Assembly: GCF_004843725.1 (NCBI RefSeq)
Contig: NZ_CP039451.1
Span: forward strand, 1,610,501-1,674,500
From: Psychroserpens sp. NJDZ02
GTDB lineage: Bacteria; Bacteroidota; Bacteroidia; Flavobacteriales; Flavobacteriaceae
DNA: 64,000 nucleotides
Reading direction: 5' to 3'
Shown: in pieces, positions 8,713 to 17,025 of the stretch
How positions within the stretch are numbered: the first letter of the stretch is position 1
How the letters are laid out: the number at the start of each line of letters is the position of its first letter
Translations under genes and position numbers: made by a program
Notes under the pieces: generated by a model
Database searches by the model: none
Told to the model about the DNA's origin: nothing
What the model saw: the letters and a program-made list of their open reading frames with translations, nothing else

Positions 8713-11203
8713 TTATAGGGTCTTTAGTATCGTTTATAACTAGTATTTTCAATTTTTGATATACAAATGAAATAATCAAGATTAAAACACCTAATAGTAT
8801 AAACGCAATGATTTTACCTGTTTCAGAAATATTGTTTATATCATAAGTAAATAGCTTAACAATAGTGATTCCTAAAAGTACTAAAGCAATAATTCTAATA
8901 CTTTTAATTTGTTTCTTAATACCTATAATAAGGAAGGTAAACGCTAAGACACCCCATAACACAGGAAATGAGGTCTTAACTATTTTTTCTGTTGCTAAAG
9001 CTATCTCGCTATACGCTGACATGTTCTGCGATTGTATTGGTTCTAGTAATAATTTTAAACCATGTAATAACACTTCTCTACTTGCCATAAAAATTAATAA
9101 AAACGCTGCAACCCAATTAAAAGCTTTGTGTTTAAAAAAGCCAAAAACAACATTGTTTTTATTAGACTGGTATACAAGCACACCAAAAAATAAAGTTATG
9201 GCTAACATCACATAATGCAAGTAAAAAGCAATTTGATAAGAGCTTGTTCCACTTACAAAATTTGTATGTTCAAAGAATGGTAAACCTAAGAAAACAAAGA
9301 TGAATAGGACGATATTAACACACGCAATACCATTTGCAATCTCAAGGTTATATTCTTTTTTTCTTCGGAATAAAACAAATGCAATTACAGCTGTAAATAT
9401 TAAATGGTACACCACAGGTATTGATAACGCAGAGTTCCAATTATCTATATGATACACCGCTTGGAAAAAAGCTTCAAAAAGACCAACAATATATAATAAC
9501 ACTATACTTGTAATTAAAATAATTTTACGGTAAATCACGGTATTAAATACAAACTGTAAAAGAGTAAAACGTTCTGTTTCATCTTTAAGTAAAACGTACA
9601 TAAACACTAATGACGCGACAACAAAAACTCCGGTTCCGAAAATGGGGTTAAACACAATGTTTAAAACAGCGTCTTCATGATATTTTTGACTCCAATCTAT
9701 AAACAGACTAAAAATAGATAATCCATGAACTATTACAGAAGCAAAACGATAACTACCAATATTTGATTTTTTAGCTAACCACATTAATAAAACAGCTTCT
9801 GCAGCCCAAAATAATGTAATATAGTTACCTTGAAACTGAATAGGAATAGCTAACGTAATAAACGTTAATGTTAAACCTATAAGCATATAGACAGCCACTT
9901 TATCCAGCTTAAATTTCTTATATAAAAACCAAGCGAAAAACAGATTAAGTACTGCTAAACCTGAAGTAAATAAGCCTCTAAATTCTGGATGATAATCCTC
10001 TAGAACAACCATACCTACGGTAAAAAAGAACACCGTTGAAGCAAACAACATTACTAATTGCGCTTTAGTAAATACTGCTTTAGTTTTTAAATTATTTATA
10101 ATATTTGTCACTACAAATATCAGATAAAATGCAAATGCAAATAGTAATGCTCCCACATAATGAGGCGCTTCAGTTTGCGTATCTTTTATAAACCAACCTC
10201 CAAATAAAACAACTGTAAAAATAAAGGCAAGCGTATTGACTAAGCTCCATTTTTTATAAAACGCTAATAGCGTTATTCCTATATTTAAAATGATGATATA
10301 AGTAAAAAGAACCACGTAATTCCCAGATCCTGTACTGACCATAAAAGGGACTGCAAAACCACCAATTAGTGATAAAACAGCTAGCTCTATTCTGTTATAC
10401 GATAAGGAAACCAAGCAACTAAATATGGTAATAAGCACCATAATAGCAAACGCTACTTCTTGACCAAAAAGTTTGTATTCATGAAAACCAATAGCGATGG
10501 TAAAGTAAAAAATAGCAATAGCTCCTGAGACCAAAACCGAGCTAAATGCAGCATAATTCTTTCGTAATTTGTTAGCAATTAACATCACTAAAGATCCACA
10601 TAAAACACCTATACCAACTCTAGCGGGCTCGTTAATCCAGTCTTTATCAATAGCAAATTTTACAAAGTAACTAATCCCTAAAACAAGGATTAAGATACCA
10701 AGTTTATTAATTAAATTCTCACCAATAAACTTTTCTAAATCCGGGTTCTTTTCTTTAAAACGTTCCCAAAATGGTTGTTTTGGAGGTTGTACAATCGCTT
10801 CTTCTTCTACTTCTTCTTCACTAACAACATACTCTGAAGCTAAATCGTTTTCTTCAGTATAAGTATTGACCATATCAACACTAGTTGTTTCAAAAACCTC
10901 TAATGGCTCCTCTTCAATAATAACCTCTTCTATAACCTCTGGTATAGCCTCAGTATACATTGGAACTTCTGGCTCCGGTTTTGGTTCTGATTGTGTTACA
11001 ATATCAGTTTCTCCTTCATAAAATGGTGTTTTATACTCTTCTTGCGAAACCAATTTAGAAAGTCCATTAATCTTAGAATTTAAGACTTTAATATTATCAT
11101 TTAAGGTTTTATTACTGTCTTGTAATTCTACAAAACCAGACTTTAATTTATTAAAAATAATTAACAAAAAAACAAATACTGCTATTATAACAATCTCAAA
11201 CAT
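8696..11203 (-). CDS. DUF2339 family multi-pass membrane protein
   Basis: 835 residues. An N-terminal helix is followed by a short coiled coil (about 25-55), a highly acidic Glu/Val-rich region (about 65-150) and then some twenty predicted membrane segments starting at KLGILILVLGISYFVKFAID. Length and layout fit DUF2339. It is the first gene of a minus-strand unit DUF2339-DUF3999-TPM, overlapping DUF3999 by 17 bases. Role unknown; the architecture suggests a membrane transport or envelope-maintenance function, which is inference. Confidence 0.85.
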   Translation of the reverse strand: MFEIVIIAVFVFLLIIFNKLKSGFVELQDSNKTLNDNIKVLNSKINGLSKLVSQEEYKTPFYEGETDIVTQSEPKPEPEVPMYTEAIPEVIEEVIIEEEPLEVFETTSVDMVNTYTEENDLASEYVVSEEEVEEEAIVQPPKQPFWERFKEKNPDLEKFIGENLINKLGILILVLGISYFVKFAIDKDWINEPARVGIGVLCGSLVMLIANKLRKNYAAFSSVLVSGAIAIFYFTIAIGFHEYKLFGQEVAFAIMVLITIFSCLVSLSYNRIELAVLSLIGGFAVPFMVSTGSGNYVVLFTYIIILNIGITLLAFYKKWSLVNTLAFIFTVVLFGGWFIKDTQTEAPHYVGALLFAFAFYLIFVVTNIINNLKTKAVFTKAQLVMLFASTVFFFTVGMVVLEDYHPEFRGLFTSGLAVLNLFFAWFLYKKFKLDKVAVYMLIGLTLTFITLAIPIQFQGNYITLFWAAEAVLLMWLAKKSNIGSYRFASVIVHGLSIFSLFIDWSQKYHEDAVLNIVFNPIFGTGVFVVASLVFMYVLLKDETERFTLLQFVFNTVIYRKIILITSIVLLYIVGLFEAFFQAVYHIDNWNSALSIPVVYHLIFTAVIAFVLFRRKKEYNLEIANGIACVNIVLFIFVFLGLPFFEHTNFVSGTSSYQIAFYLHYVMLAITLFFGVLVYQSNKNNVVFGFFKHKAFNWVAAFLLIFMASREVLLHGLKLLLEPIQSQNMSAYSEIALATEKIVKTSFPVLWGVLAFTFLIIGIKKQIKSIRIIALVLLGITIVKLFTYDINNISETGKIIAFILLGVLILIISFVYQKLKILVINDTKDPINEDTN

Positions 11204-11314
11204 AAAAAATATTTTTTAGTACGCATTATAATTAAAAACCAATATACTTGATATTGTTTAAATAAAATAAAGCAGTTTATAAATGTAATTATTCCTTTTA
11301 AAAGGTCGCAACAC

Positions 11315-13324
11315 CTACATAATTGCTTTAGCTTCATTAACTAACAACTCACTTTTATCTTCCAATGCTTTGTTAATAAAGTCCTCGATAGCGTCATTTT
11401 TATCTAAACCATTCGCCAATAAAACCCCTAAAGTTATCATTGTAATAACACGTGTTCCTGTCTTTTTAACAGACGTACCAAATAATGGTTCTAAATCTTG
11501 ATAAGCTACTTCTTTTGCTAATGCTTGTATTTCGGCTTTAGCCTTATCTTGTTGTTCTGGCTTCATTCTATCATACTTTTTACCATATGATTTGATTTGT
11601 TCAATTGCCGGTCTATTATTTTGTTGTGGTTGTTTTTGTTGGGTATTCTCAGTAATTGTTTTTGGCTTTTGTTTTGCCCAACTATCACGTAAACCAACCG
11701 TTTTATTAAAGACTAAAGCTTCCGGTTTGGAATCTTTATCCACATTAAAATATCCTAAACGTTGAAACTGAAACTGCTCTCCTACTTTAGATTCCGATAA
11801 ACTAGGCTCCACAAATGCTTCAATAATTTTTAAAGATTTAGGATTAATAAACGCCATAAAATCTTTATCCTCATGACTATCTGGTGCTTCGTCTAAAAAT
11901 AATCTATCATATTCTCTAACCTCAGCTTTAACCGCATGTTTAATACTTACCCAATGTAAGGTTCCTTTAATACGGCGTTCTGTATCTTCAGAATAGGTAC
12001 AATGTACTTCGGTAACGTTTCCATCGGCATCTTTAACAACACTATCGGCTTTAATGATGTAGGCATTTTTAAGACGTACTTCTCCTCCTAATTTTAATCT
12101 AAAAAACTTGCTACTCGCCTCTTCTTTAAAATCTTCTTTTTCAATATAAATGTCTCTAGAAAATGGTACTTTTCTAAACCCTGCAGACTCATCTTCTTGA
12201 TTATTTTCTGCTTCAAACCATTCTTCTTTATCTTCTGGATAATTAGTAATAACAACTTTTAAAGGGTCTAAAACAGCCATAACACGCAGTGCTTTTTTGT
12301 TTAAATCTTCACGAATACAAAACTCTAAAAGTGCCACATCAATAATATTATCACGTTTGGCTACACCTACGGTTTCAACAAATTTTCTGATTGATGTTGG
12401 TGTAAAACCACGACGACGCAGACCCGAAATTGTAGGCATACGTGGATCGTCCCATCCGTTAACAACGCCCTCTTCTACCAATTTAAGTAGCTTACGCTTA
12501 CTCATGATTGTATAACTAAGATTTAAACGTGCAAACTCACGTTGTTTAGGTTGCATTGGATAAGTTGCTTTACTATAATCATAAACTTGTTCTTTAAACC
12601 AATCATAAAGCTCTCTGTGTGGATTAAACTCCAATGAACATAAACTGTGCGAAATTTGTTCGATATAATCACTCTCACCATGTGTCCAATCGTACATTGG
12701 ATAAATACACCAATCACTACCTGTTCTGTGATGTGCTTTCTTTAAAATACGATACATTAATGGATCACGCATTAACATATTTGGATGTTGCATGTCTATT
12801 TTAGCACGTAAAATATGTGAGCCTTCTTCAAAATCTCCAGCTTTCATTTTCATGAATAACTCTAAATTGTCTTCCACAGACCTATCTCTATTTGGACCAT
12901 CAATACCTAGTTGTGTTGGCGTTCCTTTTTGTTCTGCCATAGCTTCTGAAGATTGAGAATCTACATACGCTTTACCATCCTTTATTAATTGCACTGCCCA
13001 ATCAAATAAAATTTGAAAATAATCTGAAGAATAACGCTCTTCTGCCCATTGATAGCCCAGCCAAGAAATATCTTCCTTAATCGCGTCTACATACTCCTGC
13101 TCTTCTTTAGCTGGATTAGTATCATCAAAACGTAAGTTAACCGGAGCATTATATTTTTCACCTAAACCAAAACTAATACCTATCGCTTTAGTATGACCAA
13201 TATGTAAATAGCCATTAGGTTCTGGTGGAAATCTAAAACGGAGATTACTTTGATCTAAACCATTGTTTAAATCTTCTTCAATTATTTGCTCTAAAAAATT
13301 AAGTGATTTTTTATCTTCAGACAT
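11315..13324 (-). CDS. glnS: glutaminyl-tRNA synthetase with C-terminal extension
   Basis: 669 residues, class I synthetase charging tRNA-Gln. HIGH motif within PPEPNGYLHIGHTKAI (HIGH at 41-44); KMSKS as MSKRKLLKLV near residue 275; the GlnRS-specific two beta-barrel anticodon domains follow. A typical GlnRS has ~550 residues. After a Gln/Pro-rich linker (about 560-585) there is an extra ~80-residue helical domain (KAEIQALAKEVAYQDLEPLF onwards) that may be YqeY-like, as in the extended GlnRS of Deinococcus; that comparison is tentative. Single gene, divergent from folB. Confidence 0.95.
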   Translation of the reverse strand: MSEDKKSLNFLEQIIEEDLNNGLDQSNLRFRFPPEPNGYLHIGHTKAIGISFGLGEKYNAPVNLRFDDTNPAKEEQEYVDAIKEDISWLGYQWAEERYSSDYFQILFDWAVQLIKDGKAYVDSQSSEAMAEQKGTPTQLGIDGPNRDRSVEDNLELFMKMKAGDFEEGSHILRAKIDMQHPNMLMRDPLMYRILKKAHHRTGSDWCIYPMYDWTHGESDYIEQISHSLCSLEFNPHRELYDWFKEQVYDYSKATYPMQPKQREFARLNLSYTIMSKRKLLKLVEEGVVNGWDDPRMPTISGLRRRGFTPTSIRKFVETVGVAKRDNIIDVALLEFCIREDLNKKALRVMAVLDPLKVVITNYPEDKEEWFEAENNQEDESAGFRKVPFSRDIYIEKEDFKEEASSKFFRLKLGGEVRLKNAYIIKADSVVKDADGNVTEVHCTYSEDTERRIKGTLHWVSIKHAVKAEVREYDRLFLDEAPDSHEDKDFMAFINPKSLKIIEAFVEPSLSESKVGEQFQFQRLGYFNVDKDSKPEALVFNKTVGLRDSWAKQKPKTITENTQQKQPQQNNRPAIEQIKSYGKKYDRMKPEQQDKAKAEIQALAKEVAYQDLEPLFGTSVKKTGTRVITMITLGVLLANGLDKNDAIEDFINKALEDKSELLVNEAKAIM

Positions 13325-13454
13325 ATGTATTTGTGCTTTACTTTAACAGATTATTGGTCTAATATCAATTTAACTACAAGCTGTAAAATTAGTTATTTTT
13401 TAGTTGAAATGAATTTAACCGCACTTTAAAAATTTAGTAAGGTACTATTTTAGG

Positions 13455-13462
13455 TATTTTTG
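13455..13462 (+). promoter_or_regulatory. folB promoter -7 element
   Basis: TATTTTTG matches TAnnTTTG, 18 bases before the folB ATG. TTTA at 13433-13436 is a possible -33 element 18 bases further up. Confidence 0.55.
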
Positions 13463-13480
13463 CTCAAAATTTTATAGAAA

Positions 13481-13843
13481 ATGGGAATAATTAAAGTTGA
13501 AAATATACGTGTAACTGCTCATCATGGTTGTTTAAAAGAAGAAACTGCTATAGGAAGTGAATACTTAGTAAATTTAAAAGTAAAAGCAGACTTACAAAAA
13601 AGTACAGCATCAGATAACTTAGAAGATACAGTAAATTATGTATTTTTAAACAAAGTTGTTGTTGAAGAAATGGCAACACCAAGTGCACTTTTAGAGCACG
13701 TTGCTAAGCGTATTTTAGACCGTATTTTTAAAGAAGACAAATTAATTACTGTAGCAACAGTGGCTGTAAGTAAAATAAATCCTCCGATTGGTGGTGACGT
13801 ACAGATGGTTACCGTAGAATTGACGGAAAAAAGAAAAAACTAA
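13481..13843 (+). CDS. folB: dihydroneopterin aldolase
   Basis: 120 residues, the usual length. FolB converts dihydroneopterin to 6-hydroxymethyl-dihydropterin and glycolaldehyde in folate synthesis. Visible features: IRVTAHHGCLKEET at the N-terminus (family pattern hGxxxxE), a substrate-binding Glu in the LLEHVAKRILDRI helix, and the conserved lysine in VSKINPPIGGD near residue 98. The tRNA-Cys gene lies 50 bases downstream, with its own promoter. Confidence 0.93.
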   Translation: MGIIKVENIRVTAHHGCLKEETAIGSEYLVNLKVKADLQKSTASDNLEDTVNYVFLNKVVVEEMATPSALLEHVAKRILDRIFKEDKLITVATVAVSKINPPIGGDVQMVTVELTEKRKN

Positions 13844-13872
13844 CAGAAATAGGGTAAAACGGTAATTATTTT

Positions 13873-13880
13873 TATATTTG
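13873..13880 (+). promoter_or_regulatory. tRNA-Cys promoter -7 element
   Basis: TATATTTG matches TAnnTTTG. Its last G is 14 bases before the first base of the tRNA, the same spacing as at the other tRNA in this window. Confidence 0.6.
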
Positions 13881-13893
13881 CTGTTCTATTAAG

Positions 13894-13964
13894 GGTGTCG
13901 TGGCCGAGCGGCTAGGCAGTGGTCTGCAACACCATCTACAGCGGTTCGAATCCGCTCGACACCT
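13894..13964 (+). tRNA. tRNA-Cys (GCA)
   Basis: Cloverleaf folds fully: acceptor GGTGTCG/CGACACC, D arm around GCCGAGCGGCTAGGC, anticodon stem GTGGT/ACCAT with loop CTGCAAC (anticodon GCA), T arm AGCGG-TTCGAAT-CCGCT, discriminator T as expected for Cys. The 3' CCA is not encoded. Confidence 0.97.
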
Positions 13965-13967
13965 CAA

Positions 13968-14000
13968 GAAAGCGTTACTTTATAAGTAGCGCTTTTTTTT
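13968..14000 (+). terminator. tRNA-Cys terminator
   Basis: Stem AAAGCGTTACTT / AAGTAGCGCTTT (one G-T pair) with a short loop and an eight-base T-run, directly after the tRNA. Confidence 0.85.
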
Positions 14001-14125
14001 ATGTCTTGTTTTTAATATTATCTAAAGGGGTAGTATTTTAAATTATAACTAGTTAAACAAACATACTAAAATGAAGATCCACAAAAATTGTTAATAATCT
14101 GTGGGTACAAAAAACTTAAATTTTG

Positions 14126-14133
14126 TACATTTG
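14126..14133 (+). promoter_or_regulatory. orphan plus-strand promoter box inside a palindrome
   Basis: TACATTTG matches TAnnTTTG and is framed by a perfect 9-bp inverted repeat TTTTGTACA / TGTACAAAA (14121-14145). No plus-strand gene follows before 14340, so it would drive an RNA antisense to the small ORF at 14183. Confidence 0.4.
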
Positions 14134-14141
14134 TAGTGTAC

Positions 14142-14175
14142 AAAAAATAAAAGACGTACATAAAGCACGTCTTTT
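14142..14175 (-). terminator. terminator after the 27-residue peptide ORF
   Basis: Perfect 9-bp stem AAAAGACGT / ACGTCTTTT (14149-14175). On the minus strand it is followed by a T-rich run, so it would end a transcript carrying the ORF at 14183-14266. Confidence 0.6.
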
Positions 14176-14182
14176 AAAAAAA

Positions 14183-14266
14183 TTAATTTCTTCTCCTTAC
14201 AAGAGAAAAAATAGCTACAAGTAATCTGGCAAATGATATTGCTACTATTATTATTCCATAATCCAT
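14183..14266 (-). CDS. 27-residue hydrophobic peptide with Arg-rich tail (type I toxin-like)
   Basis: ATG at 14266, TAA at 14183-14185. The peptide begins MDYGIIIVAIS, has one hydrophobic span of about 20 residues interrupted by a single Arg, and ends SLVRRRN. Short length, one membrane span and a positive C-terminus are the hallmarks of type I toxin peptides. A minus promoter box (14453), a terminator (14149) and an opposing promoter/terminator pair (14126, 14309) surround it. No homology is claimed; coding status needs proof. Confidence 0.5.
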   Translation of the reverse strand: MDYGIIIVAISFARLLVAIFSLVRRRN

Positions 14267-14308
14267 GCTTGCGTATGTATTAAATTAATAATTAAGTTGT
14301 TTAAAAAT

Positions 14309-14339
14309 AGTCAAGAGGTACGAACTCTTGACTTTTTTT
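14309..14339 (+). terminator. plus-strand terminator facing the small ORF
   Basis: Perfect 9-bp stem AGTCAAGAG / CTCTTGACT with loop GTACGAA, then seven T on the plus strand. No annotated plus-strand gene ends here, so it implies an unannotated RNA. On the minus strand the same hairpin would lie in the 5' leader of the peptide ORF. Confidence 0.7.
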
Positions 14340-14452
14340 ATTTACACACCTAGTTGAGACTCTCTCCGCTCCTCAGCAAAGATTGTAATTAATCTAACAT
14401 ATAAAAAGGTAGTTTGCACTAAATTTCCTCAAAGTTTTTAACATTCCTTGTT

Positions 14453-14460
14453 CAAATGTA
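14453..14460 (-). promoter_or_regulatory. minus-strand promoter box for the small peptide locus
   Basis: TACATTTG on the minus strand, the same octamer as the opposing box at 14126. It would give a leader of about 180 bases before the ORF at 14266. Confidence 0.4.
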
Positions 14461-14548
14461 AGGCTATAAGTGGCGGTTATTGATGTTATAAATTTATAAA
14501 CTTTAAATAATTTAATCGCTTATTATCGCAATACAAAAATAGTTAGTA

Positions 14549-14577
14549 TGAGATTGCTTCGTCCCTCGAAATGACTA
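14549..14577. repeat. interspersed intergenic repeat fragment
   Basis: GAGATTGCTTCGTCCCTCG followed by AAATGAC is a fragment of a short repeat family I recognise as common between genes in Bacteroidota. It is directly downstream of the GIY-YIG-like gene. Confidence 0.5.
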
Positions 14578-14584
14578 TTAGTAA

Positions 14585-14935
14585 TTAATTAAACCAAACG
14601 GCATAGCGTTGTCTTCTTAACTCTAAAGCTAGGGTTTCTTCCATTTTTAAAGCTTCTGCTCTAGTACTAATTGGTCCAATGTGATTATATAAACTGGGTC
14701 TTAGATAAGAACCATATTTTTCAACAATGTTAGACGATAGTTTATGTCCTTTTTTATTAATATAACCTGTTTTGTGCTGTAAAAAACGCTCTTTAGGTGT
14801 TTTGCTAGTCATACCAACATATAAACACTCTAAAACACCATTAAATTGCGGATTAGCTGCTCTAAACTTAGTATTCTGACTGAATACTTTTTTAGATAAC
14901 TCGACGACATAAATATGATATTGTGTGTTAGCCAT
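14585..14935 (-). CDS. GIY-YIG-like nuclease-fold protein
   Basis: 116 residues. The GIY-YIG core can be seen as HIYVVEL (residues 7-13) and CLYVGMTSKTPKERFLQHKTG (about 37-57), with an Arg and His at the family positions; a C-terminal helix contains a Glu (KMEETLALELRR) that could be the metal ligand. Small stand-alone GIY-YIG proteins are widespread and their function is mostly unknown. Ten bases separate it from the GldL-like gene upstream, so it is probably the last gene of an operon with that gene and the LysE-type gene. Confidence 0.65.
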   Translation of the reverse strand: MANTQYHIYVVELSKKVFSQNTKFRAANPQFNGVLECLYVGMTSKTPKERFLQHKTGYINKKGHKLSSNIVEKYGSYLRPSLYNHIGPISTRAEALKMEETLALELRRQRYAVWFN

Positions 14936-14944
14936 GTTATTATG

Positions 14945-15460
14945 TTAGTCTCTAACAAAATGATCTACCGTGACTAAAATTGAAGTGATCGTCATGCCTA
15001 TGACAAATAATAAATTACTGTAAGACCAATGTTGAATTTTAAATAAAGCACCTAAGACAATACAACCAATAGCGATAATTGCGATAGCCATATAAAAGAT
15101 TTTTAAAACACCTTTAATCTTAATGTTTCTAAAATTAAGTGCAGTTTCGCCTTCGTTAATAAACCACCAGATAAACAGTAGTACTAATACAATATTAAAA
15201 AACAGAGGCAATTGATACAAGTGCAATACCTTTGTTAAATAATTTAAACACCACAATACGACTAGTGCTAATTTAACGTATTCCATAGTCGATTTTTCTC
15301 TGATAAACCAAAATCTAAGCGGATACAACAATAAAATTCCTGAAATGGACACTAGCATTACTATAGTTGCATAAGGCCAATGCATTATTTTAAACAAAGC
15401 CCCCATCAATAAAACAGAGATACAAACACGAAGTAGTAATCCAAATATTTTAGGTTGCAT
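14945..15460 (-). CDS. GldL-like repeat membrane protein
   Basis: 171 residues and about six membrane helices. The motif GALFKIMHWPYA (about 20-31) recurs as GALFKIQHWSYS (about 138-149). It is the signature of the N-terminal transmembrane part of GldL, the proton-driven motor subunit of gliding/type IX secretion. The protein lacks GldL's large cytoplasmic region, so it is not GldL itself. Encoded between LysE-type and GIY-YIG-like genes with short gaps (21 and 9 bases). Function unknown. Confidence 0.65.
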   Translation of the reverse strand: MQPKIFGLLLRVCISVLLMGALFKIMHWPYATIVMLVSISGILLLYPLRFWFIREKSTMEYVKLALVVLWCLNYLTKVLHLYQLPLFFNIVLVLLFIWWFINEGETALNFRNIKIKGVLKIFYMAIAIIAIGCIVLGALFKIQHWSYSNLLFVIGMTITSILVTVDHFVRD

Positions 15461-15481
15461 AGTATTTAAAATATAAACTAT

Positions 15482-16159
15482 TTATAATGGATTAATCTGC
15501 TCGAACCTTTCTTTAAGTTTTTCTTTTTCTTCTGGAAAAAAGCCTTGCGCTAATATTAAAATACCAAATCCTAAAATTACTAAAGCAATGATCTTTTTAG
15601 TTTTGAAGATTAATCTAGGTGTTAACTTATTTTTTAATCGTTTTGCAGCCACAATTTTAACTAAGTCTGTCACAAAATACGATACAATCATAGTAGTTAT
15701 AAACACTAGAACTCCGTTTTCTGAAGTTGTAATTTTACTAGCCAAAACAATAAATCCTAACCATCCTAATAAGACACCAATGTTTATAAAGTTGAGTAAA
15801 AAACCTTTTATAAAAAGTTTACCGTAATCTTTCTGAATTTCAACTTTATGATATTCTTTGACAATCGAACGGAAAGATCTAGAAGTTTTTATAAATGAAA
15901 TTAATCCATAAATGAATAACAGCACACCACCAAAGATGATAAAATTAGGATCATTTTCTATTTTACCAACTAGTTTTTCAGTACTAAAAAAAGCAACAAG
16001 AATAAATAAAATATCGGCCAAAATAACACCGGCATCAAAGATTAATGCACTTCTAACCCCTTTAGTAGCACTAGTTTCTAATAATACGAAAAAAACAGGT
16101 CCTACGGTAAAAGAAAGTATAATACCAAAAGGAATAGCTGTAAGTATATCGTCGAACAT
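15482..16159 (-). CDS. LysE family translocator
   Basis: 225 residues with six predicted membrane helices and the LysE/RhtB N-terminal pattern PFGIILSFTVGPVFFVLLETS, where the Gly-Pro and the following helix are typical. Family members export amino acids or related small molecules across the inner membrane; the substrate here is unknown. It heads a minus-strand unit with the GldL-like and GIY-YIG-like genes. Confidence 0.85.
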   Translation of the reverse strand: MFDDILTAIPFGIILSFTVGPVFFVLLETSATKGVRSALIFDAGVILADILFILVAFFSTEKLVGKIENDPNFIIFGGVLLFIYGLISFIKTSRSFRSIVKEYHKVEIQKDYGKLFIKGFLLNFINIGVLLGWLGFIVLASKITTSENGVLVFITTMIVSYFVTDLVKIVAAKRLKNKLTPRLIFKTKKIIALVILGFGILILAQGFFPEEKEKLKERFEQINPL

Positions 16160-16229
16160 TGATTTTAGTTGAGTTTATTACAAAGTAAAGAAAATATTTA
16201 CTTAACACATAGTACTATAGCTACAAATA

Positions 16230-16262
16230 AAAAAAGCCTCAAATATACATTGAGGCTTTTTT
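16230..16262 (-). terminator. terminator of the DUF2807 gene
   Basis: 13-bp perfect stem AAAAAAGCCTCAA / TTGAGGCTTTTTT with a 7-base loop, 25 bases after the DUF2807 stop. Confidence 0.85.
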
Positions 16263-16286
16263 GAAGTTATACTCGATGAGATTTTA

Positions 16287-16964
16287 CTAATTATCTCTTA
16301 CTCTAATCTTACCACCAAAAGTTTGTTTTTTGGAAACCGTATTAGGGTTTCCGTAGATATCTATGGTTCCACCGGCAGTAATACGTGCATCCACAGAATT
16401 ACTTGCTTTTACTTCCGCTTCTCCTGCAGCTCTTACTTTAACCTTTGTATTTTTAGTTTCAAAATCGCGCCCCTCGTAAATACCGCCTGTATTAAGCGTA
16501 ATATCCTGAGACATGGCTTTACCTCTAGTTTCTACAATTCCACCAGAAACAGCCCTTACAGTCACTCTATCGACATCTAAACCAACAACGATAGATGCCC
16601 CTTCTTGTGCACGAAGCTCAATACTGTCTTGTGTGATCAACTCGTTACCCACCACTTTTGAACCTTCATTAGCATCAATAAGACTTATATCCGTGTAATG
16701 TATAGCAACAAATGTTTTAGTCCCGTCAAAGCTACGATCAATCTTCATACGCACTTTAAGCAAGTTATTTTTGATAATAATTTCTACATCATCAGCATTT
16801 TCTCCAGTAATCATAACTTTATTCTCGTCAGATTTAACCAGGCTAACTTTAATTAAATCAAAGATTTTTACTTCATTAAAATCTCCAACATTTTTATTTA
16901 TAGGATTCTGTGCTACTAAAAAAGTAGTACTTAAAAAGAAAACTGCAAGTAATAAATTTTTCAT
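16287..16964 (-). CDS. DUF2807 (head GIN domain) exported protein
   Basis: 225 residues from the chosen start MKNLLLAVFFLSTTFLVAQ, which gives a clean signal peptide; a longer frame to 16994 adds ten residues that would spoil it. The rest is the repetitive beta-rich DUF2807 domain: NVGDFNEVKIFDLIKVSL, ITGENADDVEIIIKNNLLKV, then stacked strands such as VRAVSGGIVETRG and VRAAGEAEVKASNSV, probably a right-handed beta helix. The protein is periplasmic or outer-membrane associated; role unknown. Confidence 0.82.
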   Translation of the reverse strand: MKNLLLAVFFLSTTFLVAQNPINKNVGDFNEVKIFDLIKVSLVKSDENKVMITGENADDVEIIIKNNLLKVRMKIDRSFDGTKTFVAIHYTDISLIDANEGSKVVGNELITQDSIELRAQEGASIVVGLDVDRVTVRAVSGGIVETRGKAMSQDITLNTGGIYEGRDFETKNTKVKVRAAGEAEVKASNSVDARITAGGTIDIYGNPNTVSKKQTFGGKIRVRDN

Positions 16965-17025
16965 CTTAAAAGGTTTTGTTTTAATAAAGAGCATTCTTTT
17001 TACGGAATGTTACACTTATTAACAA

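Larger units (their letters stand above)
14340..14584. other. gene-free spacer with interspersed-repeat fragment
   Basis: No ORF with coding character. It contains the minus-strand promoter box at 14453 and the repeat fragment at 14549. The remainder is plain AT-rich sequence. Confidence 0.6.

Noticed and set aside
14126..14135. TACA-TT-TGTA as a BlaI/MecI-type operator
   Set aside because: The match is short and AT-rich, and no BlaI/MecI regulator or beta-lactamase lies in the window.
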